A stretch of DNA of 35,215 nucleotides from Planctomycetota bacterium. Lineage in GTDB: Bacteria; Planctomycetota; B15-G4. The stretch lies in contig JAJDEQ010000177.1 in NCBI GenBank assembly GCA_029259695.1, positions 1-35,215 on the forward strand, written 5' to 3'. The translations under genes and the position numbers were made by a program. Shown piece after piece: positions 16,200-22,036 of this stretch. Positions within the stretch are counted from its first letter, which is position 1. Each line of letters begins with the position of its first letter. Under the pieces are notes generated by a model. That model made no database searches, was not told the DNA's origin, and saw only the letters and a list, made by a program, of their open reading frames with translations.

Positions 16200-18569
16200 T
16201 CACGCGGGCACGAGCAGACCGCTGCGCAGGGCGTCCGCCAGGAAGTGGCCCGTGGCCCGGGTGTGGTCGTCTCCGAACAGTGCCAGGGCGCGGTGCGTGC
16301 CGTGGGCCAGCGCCGTCTCGATCAACCGGCCCGTATCGGCGCCGAGGTCGAGGAAGCGGTGGTCGTCGCCGAGGAACGCGAGGTAGCTGGGAGACGCGGC
16401 GATGGGAGCCGCGTCGAGTGCGGCGTGTGACTCGCTGCGGGCCACGCCGCCGAGCGGTGTGGGGTCGGACCAGACCCGGTCGAGACTGCGGTGCACGTCG
16501 CGATAGGGGAAGCGCAGCGCCGTGAGCCGTGCATCCGGGCGCAGGCTCACACGGGCGGGCAGGTCGCCGGTGGCGAGGGGCGGCAGGCGTCGTGCGCGCG
16601 GGTCGCCGTGGTGCTCCCGGCGGAAGGTGTCGCGGCCGTAGCGGCACAGGTAGAGGAAGATGTGGCTCTTGTAGCGGTAGTACAGGAAGTTGTCGCCGCG
16701 CAGGGCGGCCAGGGCGATGGTCGCCGCGCCGAGAACGTCGTTGAAGGCCTCGCGCACCTCTTCCTTGCTCATGCCGGAGACGGACTCGTGCTCAAGGTAG
16801 CGGGCCAGGTCGGCATCCGGCGCCTCGCCCGGGGGCAGGTCGCGGGGATCGTCGAGGACGCGCGCGATACCGAAGCGCCCGGGCTCCCGGTACATGGGTG
16901 AGACCATGTCGAGGTTGAAGATCTGCAGGCTGATCTCGCCGATCACGTCGGCGTTGCGCGCGATGAAGGCGCGGGTTGCTTCGGCCTCCTCGCGCGTCTC
17001 GGTGGGCAGCCCGACCATGGTGTAGAGCGTGGCGGAGATGCCCGCCGCGTGCGTGGCGCGGATGACGCGCTCGGCTTCCTCCAGGTCGGTGCCCTTCTCC
17101 ACCAGGTCGAGCACGCGCTGGCTGCCCGATGCGAAGCCGAACATCAGCTTGCGGCAGCCCGCGGCGTACAGTTCGGGCAGCGTCTCGGCGTTGAACAGGC
17201 GCTCTTCCATGCGCGCGTCGCACCACCAGTAGACCTCGAGCCCGGCCTCGCGGAAGGCCGCCGGGATCTGCTTCGCCAGCAGCGGCGGCAGGTCGTCCAT
17301 GATGAAGTAGAAGTACGGGGTGCCGTGCCGAGCCACGAGGGTCTGCAGGTCGGCGACGAGCTTCTCGACGCTGCGCTCGCGGTAGGTCGGGCCGATGGCG
17401 GTGTAGAGCGTGCAGAACCCGCACTTCTCGTAGTAGCAGCCGCGCGCCGGCGCGATCGGCAGCACGAGTTCGCCCGAGAAGTAGCGCGACAACTCGAGGT
17501 CGCCGAAGTCGGGGGTCGGCAGGTCGTCGATCGCGAGCGGCAGCAGTTCGCCGTTGGTGGTGGGTTGCCCGTCCTTGCACCAGACCAGGTTGCTGACACC
17601 GGAGAGGTCCGGTGTTCCCAGGGCGTGACCGTGGGGGACGCCGCCGTCGTCGTGGCGCACGTCGTCGCCGGTCGTTGCGGGGCCGGGGCCGGGGGCGGGG
17701 CTGGCGTCGGCGTTGGCGTTGCGTTCACGTTGCACACCGCCCGCGGCGGCGACGGCTCGGCACAACTCGAGCAACGGGCGTTCACCTTCGTACACGGCGA
17801 TGGAGTCGACGCGGTCGAACACCGCGCGCAGGGTCCCCAGGCGGTGACCCACGTAGGCCAGCATGCCGCCGCCCAGGGTGATGTGGATGCCCGGCCAGCG
17901 CTGCTTGACCATCGTCGCCAGCGTGAAGGCCGGCACCATCTGGCTGCCGTAGGTGACCGAGATGCCCAGCACGTCGGGCATCTGCTGCTCGATGCGCGGC
18001 AGGGCGTGCTGCTCGAAGTACTCGGCGAACATGTTCTCGTCGGTCGCGTCCACGCCCGCGAAGAGCTCGTCCGAGCGATCGATCGACGTGCTCTGGGTGT
18101 AGTTGTGCGCGGTGAACAGGGATGGCTGGTACTCGGTCGAGAGCAGCTTCAACCCCGCCTCGAAGGTGCGCATGGCCCAGAGGTAGCGCTCCCGGTCGTA
18201 GAACGCCTCGCGATCCCGGATGACGGCCTTGGCCTCGTCGACGTGCTCGGCCAGGTAGGGGCCTGCGGCCAGGGCGTCGGCGTACAGCCGGAAGCGGTCG
18301 AGGTCGTCGGGCGTGAGCTGGTCGTGCTGCTCGAAGGTCGAGCCGGCGTGTCGCGCGCGGATGCGTTGCAGCGCCAAGGTCAGGCGCTCGTTGCTCACCA
18401 GGTCGTCATAGGCCTCGAGGTTGAGATCCCACACGGTGCAGGCGGTGAAGTCGTGCTGGGCGAGCCAGGCCTTGAGCGAGGGCAGGGCGAGGTACGGCTG
18501 GGTCGGGTGACCCTGGGGCGGGAAGACGAGCAGCACCCGCAGCTCGTCCGGCGTCTTGGCGTGGGGCAT
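16200..18569 (-). CDS. Cobalamin-binding-type radical SAM enzyme, CX4CX2C variant
   Basis: 789 residues. The N-terminal half is a B12-binding-like Rossmann region: VLLVFPPQGHPTQPYLALPSL at the start, then PDVLGISVTYGSQ and HITLGGGMLAYVG near 198-241. A Gly/Pro/His-rich linker (about 278-320) follows. The radical SAM domain carries the cluster-binding cysteines C378, C383 and C386 in ARGCYYEKCGFCTLY. The spacing is CX4CX2C rather than CX3CX2C, a variant I recall from some B12-type radical SAM enzymes. Later motifs fit the family: YWWCDARMEE, LMFGFASGSQRVLDLVEKGT and TLYTMVGLPTETREEAEATRAF. A C-terminal extension of about 230 residues ends in a small domain (LAFLGDDHRFLDLGADTGR). The ATG lies 3 bp after the stop of the other radical SAM gene, so the two are one operon. 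The substrate is unknown; methylation of an unactivated carbon in a peptide or lipid is a family-based possibility. Confidence 0.87.
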   Translation of the reverse strand: MPHAKTPDELRVLLVFPPQGHPTQPYLALPSLKAWLAQHDFTACTVWDLNLEAYDDLVSNERLTLALQRIRARHAGSTFEQHDQLTPDDLDRFRLYADALAAGPYLAEHVDEAKAVIRDREAFYDRERYLWAMRTFEAGLKLLSTEYQPSLFTAHNYTQSTSIDRSDELFAGVDATDENMFAEYFEQHALPRIEQQMPDVLGISVTYGSQMVPAFTLATMVKQRWPGIHITLGGGMLAYVGHRLGTLRAVFDRVDSIAVYEGERPLLELCRAVAAAGGVQRERNANADASPAPGPGPATTGDDVRHDDGGVPHGHALGTPDLSGVSNLVWCKDGQPTTNGELLPLAIDDLPTPDFGDLELSRYFSGELVLPIAPARGCYYEKCGFCTLYTAIGPTYRERSVEKLVADLQTLVARHGTPYFYFIMDDLPPLLAKQIPAAFREAGLEVYWWCDARMEERLFNAETLPELYAAGCRKLMFGFASGSQRVLDLVEKGTDLEEAERVIRATHAAGISATLYTMVGLPTETREEAEATRAFIARNADVIGEISLQIFNLDMVSPMYREPGRFGIARVLDDPRDLPPGEAPDADLARYLEHESVSGMSKEEVREAFNDVLGAATIALAALRGDNFLYYRYKSHIFLYLCRYGRDTFRREHHGDPRARRLPPLATGDLPARVSLRPDARLTALRFPYRDVHRSLDRVWSDPTPLGGVARSESHAALDAAPIAASPSYLAFLGDDHRFLDLGADTGRLIETALAHGTHRALALFGDDHTRATGHFLADALRSGLLVPA

Positions 18570-18572
18570 GGG

Positions 18573-20855
18573 TCAGCGCGTCTCGAGGGGGGCTCTGCCG
18601 GTGGGGCCCGGGTCGGCGGGATTCGGGCCGGTGGCGTTCGTGGCGGTGGGGTCCGGGCCGGTGGAGTTCGGATTGGTGGCGTTCGGATTGGTGGAGTTCG
18701 GATTGGTGGCGTTCGGGTCGGGGGATGCGCAGCCGGTGAGTTCGGCGAGCGTGGTGCGTGCGCGGGCGAGGCCGGACGGGTCGCAGTCGGGCCAGCGGGC
18801 GGCGAGTTGTTCGCCGTCCAGGCCGTCGGCGATGTCGGCCAACAGCGGGGAGACGGTGAGGGCGCGCACGACGTCGCCGCTGCGCACGAACAGCACGGCC
18901 GCCGGGTGCGTCTCGACCGCGGAGCTGAGATCCTCCGAGTCGTCGGGGAGTGGTGGGGGCCAGTGGCCGTTCTCGACTGCGCGCAACACGGGGACGGGAT
19001 CCTGGTCGAAGCGACGGACGCGCGTGCCGTCCACCTCGAACAGGGTCAGCTCGTAGTCCAGCAAGGCGAGCAGAGCTGCCGCTTCGGCGGTGTCGAGGGC
19101 CCCGCTGGCGCGTCGCACGTCGTCGGCGAAGCCCTGCACGGCCTCGGTCCGGCGCAGGACGAGCGGCTCGTCCCAGGCGCCGTCGCCGGGTGCGATCTGT
19201 TCGGCACAGCGATCGAAGCAGGCGTGCATGCAGCGCAGCAGCGAGCGGTCGGTGGCCAGGGCCAGGGCCCGGGCGGCGCGCGGCAGCACTTCGAGGATCA
19301 GGTGTGCGTTGCGCGACAGCATGTAGAGCTGTTGCGGGGAGGCGTGGGCCGGCGCGTGCACCCGGAACGCGGCGAAGACCTCGGCGTCCGCTTCGATCAT
19401 GCGCTGCTGCTCTGCGGGCACGTGCCCGGCGGGCAGGTCGAAGCCCCGCACGAGGTCGGCCGTCAGCCCGGGCTGCAACCGCAAGGCGTCTCCCAGCGCC
19501 GCGGCCTGCCCGTTGCCGGGTGTCACGTTGAACCAGTGCATGGAGAGCGACACGCCGTCGATCACGGCCGCGTCGACCATGAGCTGGAGGTTGGCTTCGA
19601 CGTCCGCCTCGCTCTCACCCGGTATGCCCGCCATCACGCCGACGATCGAGGCCATGCCGACTGACGCGGCCATGGCCAGCGTCGCGCGCACGTTCACCTC
19701 GTGCTGTCGGCCGCCCTTGTTCACGCTGCGCAGCACGGCGGGACTGTCGCTCTCGACGCCGTACAGGATGCGTCGGCATCCCGCGGCGCCCATGGCCTCG
19801 AGCAGCTCGGCGTCCACCAGGTCGATGCGTGTGCGGCACTCCCAGGGCAGCGTGTTGCCGCGCCGTTGCTTCTCGGCGCAGATGTCGAGCACGCGCTGCC
19901 GGTCGAAGGTGAACAGATCGTGGGTGACGTAGGCGCACTCGACGTCGCCCAGGGCCGCGAGTCGATCGAGCTCGTCGACTGCTCGGGTGACCGAGAGGTG
20001 GCGCGCCGAACGGCCCCAGAAGTCGGGCGTGGTGCAGAAGCTGCAGGCGTAGCTGCAACCCCGCCCGAGGTCGATGGGGAACATGGCCTGCGTGCTGCCG
20101 GCGGCTTCTGCGTAGGCGGCCGGCGGTTCGGCCAGGTCCCAGGCGGGGGGCAACACGGCGTCGAGCGTGTCGAGCACCGGGCGTGCTGCGGTGCGCACGG
20201 CGCGCCAGTGATCATGTGGCGGCAGGGGGCCCGAGCAGTCGGCTGTGTGCTCAGCGAGGCCGGCGTGTGCAGCGAGGCCGGCGTGTGCAGGGAGGTCGGC
20301 GTGTGCAGGGAGGTCGGCTGTATGCGCAGCGAGGGTGGTGTGCGCAGCGAGGTCGGTCGGCCCGAGGATGCGATCCCCCTGTGCGCGCAGCACGAGGCCG
20401 GGCACGTCGATCCAGCGCGGGGGCGCGTCGAGTCGGTCGAGCCACTCGGCCAGGGTGAAGTCGGCCTCGCCCACGGCGACGGCGTCGACGGCCGGGTAGC
20501 GCAGCAGGATCGCCTGCTCCACCGTCTCGGGGCCCTGACCGCCGAGGATGATGGGGACGTCGGGCGCGCGTTGCTTCAGCACGGCGGCCAGGTGCAGCGC
20601 CGCCGGCATGGACGAGACCATGGCGCCCAGGCCGATGGCCTCGGGCCGCGCGTCGAGCACGCGCCCGGCGCACGCTTCGATCAGGCCGTCGGGGGCCGGC
20701 AGCTCGCCCCGGCGGGCCATCAGCGCGAAGTCGAGGAACACCACCGCGTGCCCCCGCGCCCGGGCGACGGCCCCCACGTGCAGGATCCCCAGCGGCGGCA
20801 TGGAGTAGCCGAAAGTGTCCCGATGCGGGGGTTGGACGAGCACCACGCGAGCCAT
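18573..20855 (-). CDS. Cobalamin-binding radical SAM enzyme, CX3CX2C type
   Basis: 760 residues. Residues 1-150 are a B12-binding domain (VVLVQPPHRDTFGYSMPPLGIL, then PIILGGQGPE and VDAVAVGEAD). A repeat-encoded Ala/His/Leu-rich linker spans 168-206. The radical SAM core has C267, C271 and C274 in GRGCSYACSFCTTPDFWGR, then THDLFTFDRQRV, WECRTRIDLVDAELL, GCRRILYGVESDSPAVLRSVNKGG and GVMAGIPGESEADVEANL. The C-terminal 300 residues form an alpha-helical plus mixed domain (LLDYELTLFEVDGTRVRRF, and RSGDVVRALTVSPLLADIADGLDG, which resembles a PqqD-like fold in pattern only). The protein ends in an Asn/Pro/Thr-rich tail from 15-bp repeats. The start is ATG at 20855. It is the first gene of the pair with the CX4CX2C enzyme. 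No precursor peptide is visible nearby, so assignment to RiPP maturation would be speculative. Confidence 0.88.
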   Translation of the reverse strand: MARVVLVQPPHRDTFGYSMPPLGILHVGAVARARGHAVVFLDFALMARRGELPAPDGLIEACAGRVLDARPEAIGLGAMVSSMPAALHLAAVLKQRAPDVPIILGGQGPETVEQAILLRYPAVDAVAVGEADFTLAEWLDRLDAPPRWIDVPGLVLRAQGDRILGPTDLAAHTTLAAHTADLPAHADLPAHAGLAAHAGLAEHTADCSGPLPPHDHWRAVRTAARPVLDTLDAVLPPAWDLAEPPAAYAEAAGSTQAMFPIDLGRGCSYACSFCTTPDFWGRSARHLSVTRAVDELDRLAALGDVECAYVTHDLFTFDRQRVLDICAEKQRRGNTLPWECRTRIDLVDAELLEAMGAAGCRRILYGVESDSPAVLRSVNKGGRQHEVNVRATLAMAASVGMASIVGVMAGIPGESEADVEANLQLMVDAAVIDGVSLSMHWFNVTPGNGQAAALGDALRLQPGLTADLVRGFDLPAGHVPAEQQRMIEADAEVFAAFRVHAPAHASPQQLYMLSRNAHLILEVLPRAARALALATDRSLLRCMHACFDRCAEQIAPGDGAWDEPLVLRRTEAVQGFADDVRRASGALDTAEAAALLALLDYELTLFEVDGTRVRRFDQDPVPVLRAVENGHWPPPLPDDSEDLSSAVETHPAAVLFVRSGDVVRALTVSPLLADIADGLDGEQLAARWPDCDPSGLARARTTLAELTGCASPDPNATNPNSTNPNATNPNSTGPDPTATNATGPNPADPGPTGRAPLETR
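18661..18720. repeat. Four 15-bp in-frame units at the 3' end of the second radical SAM gene
   Basis: Units at 18661-18675, 18676-18690, 18691-18705 and 18706-18720 alternate GTGGAGTTCGGATTG and GTGGCGTTCGGATTG (the last is diverged). On the coding strand they give alternating NPNAT/NPNST pentapeptides just before the C-terminus. Related, more decayed copies extend to about 18600. Confidence 0.85.
20242..20355. repeat. Six 18/21-bp in-frame units in the linker of the second radical SAM gene
   Basis: Units lie at 20242-20262 (21 bp), 20263-20280, 20281-20298, 20299-20316 (18 bp each), 20317-20337 (21 bp) and 20338-20355 (18 bp), with the core GTGTGCAGCGAGG. They encode LPAHAD/LAAHAG-like hexa- or heptapeptides between the cobalamin-binding and radical SAM domains and preserve the frame. 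Confidence 0.85.
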
Positions 20856-20956
20856 GGGCGAGAGGCTAGCAGACGCGCCGACGGGGCTTCCGTGAGGGGC
20901 TCGGGGCGCGGCATCGGGGCCAGGGGGGGCCGGACCGCGACCGCCCGGAGCGACTC

Positions 20957-20985
20957 TTGTGCCGGCCCAGGGCCGGTCCTATCAT
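20957..20985 (+). promoter_or_regulatory. Candidate sigma-70-type promoter for tRNA-Asp
   Basis: TTGTGC at 20957-20962, a 17-bp spacer, and TATCAT at 20980-20985 form a fair match to the -35/-10 consensus. Initiation would be near 20992, giving a 5' leader of about 74 bases before the tRNA. The spacer contains the GC-rich dyad CCGGCCCAGGGCCGG. Confidence 0.45.
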
Positions 20986-21065
20986 GCCCGTCCGATTTCG
21001 GCCCCCAGGGGCTCGTCATCGGAGGTCGCGACGGCTCGCCGTCGTCGGCCACCCGCACCTTGCGC

Positions 21066-21142
21066 GGGGGTGTAGCTCAGTTGGTTAGAGCGCTAGCCTG
21101 TCACGCTAGAAGTCGAGGGTTCGAGTCCCTTCACCCTCGCCA
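21066..21142 (+). tRNA. tRNA-Asp(GTC)
   Basis: 77 nt with CCA encoded. The acceptor stem GGGGGTG pairs with CACCCTC (one G-U), and the discriminator base is G, as expected for tRNA-Asp. The D arm is GCTC-AGTTGGTTA-GAGC, the anticodon arm CTAGC-CTGTCAC-GCTAG with anticodon GTC, and the variable loop AAGTC. The T arm is GAGGG-TTCGAGT-CCCTT, with G-U and A-U at its base. The 3' 46 bases, from the first base of the anticodon loop, belong to a 48-bp sequence repeated at 25267-25314, which marks this gene as an integration target. Confidence 0.97.
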
Positions 21143-21144
21143 TT
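21097..21144. repeat. attL-like copy of the 48-bp direct repeat (3' half of tRNA-Asp)
   Basis: Starts at the first base of the anticodon loop (CCTGTCAC...) and ends two bases after CCA. It is identical to 25267-25314. The sequences diverge immediately on both sides (AG before and TGG after here; GT before and GCT after in the other copy). Confidence 0.85.
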
Positions 21145-21261
21145 TGGATCCTGGGTCCGTCGGAAGACGTGAGACCTGGTTGAGGCTCGAGTGGAGCAGA
21201 CTCCTGGCCGAGAAAGCTCCCACGCCGAGGCGGGGTGACGCCGCGCTGAACTCAACGTCAG

Positions 21262-21560
21262 GTGTGGTGGATGATTGTCGCCCGCGCTGCAGCTCGTGTC
21301 GGCTCGGGGCCCCAGGGCTACCGGCGTCGCCGGCCCGAGGCGACGGTTCTCTATCAGGTCGTGGCCCGCGAGCTGACGACGTTCCTGGCGCGCGTCGAGT
21401 CTCGCGAAGGCCCGGGCCTGCCCGGCTTCGTCCGGCGTGAACTGAGCTGGCGGCGCTCGTCCCGCCGTCGCGCGCGCATCTGGTGACGTACCACGGCGTG
21501 CTGGCGCCGGCGGCGGCGATGCGCCCGCGGGTGGTGCCGGGCCCGCCGGCGGCGCGGCGC
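21262..21560 (+). pseudogene. IS91-family transposase remnant with internal deletion
   Basis: From a GTG at 21262 the frame reads GYRRRRPEATVLYQVVAREL, then TTFLARVESREGPGLPGFVRRE, which is the N-terminal signature of IS91-type transposases. At about 21440-21450 the homology jumps, in a different frame, to LAALVPPSRAHLVTYHGVLAP and MRPRVVP, the signature near the C-terminus of the same family. The Y-containing catalytic core and zinc-finger segment between them, several hundred codons, are missing, so a single deletion with a frame change fused the two ends. The frame continues to 21740 without recognisable similarity. It lies just inside the tRNA end of the element. Confidence 0.75.
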
Positions 21561-21783
21561 TGCCGTGCAGAGGGGAGAAGGCGGAAGCGGCAAGAGATTG
21601 CGCTCGCGTCCTGGGCGAGGCGACGGAGGGGGAGATCCGTGTCCGGGCGGGGAGGGGGGCCGCCGGGGCCGCCCGAGACGGCTCGGGCGATGGCTCACGG
21701 GACGTCTGCGGCGCTTCGTGACCCGATTCGCCGGCTCTGAGGCCCCCGATCAGCGGTTGAGCCCGCCGAACGGGCGCTCATCA

Positions 21784-21873
21784 CGGGACACGACGGGCCT
21801 TGAATCGCTTCTCCCCCGAGCCCGCGATGTGGACGCTCCGAGTCATGAGGTCGATCAGAAACAAGGTGTGGTC
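21784..21873 (-). pseudogene. Possible fragment of a DDE (rve) integrase/transposase
   Basis: On the minus strand an open frame ending at 21781 contains DHTLFLIDLMTRSVHIAG (about 21820-21873). This resembles the region around the first catalytic Asp of rve-type transposases, usually of the form (V/T)LF(V/I)IDLxTRRVHIAG. The homology stops on both sides and the downstream residues (SGEKRFKARRVP) do not continue the domain. It is a short match made by eye and may be coincidence, but another transposase remnant lies 200 bp away. Confidence 0.35.
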
Positions 21874-22036
21874 CGCGTCGACGCCGGCGCGTGACGCGCG
21901 CCCGACGACTACGAGGAGCTCTCTCGCTTGTCCTCTCTCGACCCCGGCGTCCTCGCCCGCGACGGCACGCGTCGGCACCTCGCTTTCGAGTTTTTCTGCC
22001 ACGATGTTCCATCGGGCGGACACTCCACACTGAACC

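Noticed and set aside
17049..19664. 871-codon plus-strand open frame opposite the radical SAM genes
   Set aside because: Repetitive Val/Gly/Arg composition with no motif; it is the antisense shadow of two well-supported enzymes.
16200..20855. RiPP biosynthetic cluster
   Set aside because: Radical SAM pairs are suggestive, but I could not find a precursor peptide, leader peptidase or exporter around them, so the claim is not supported.
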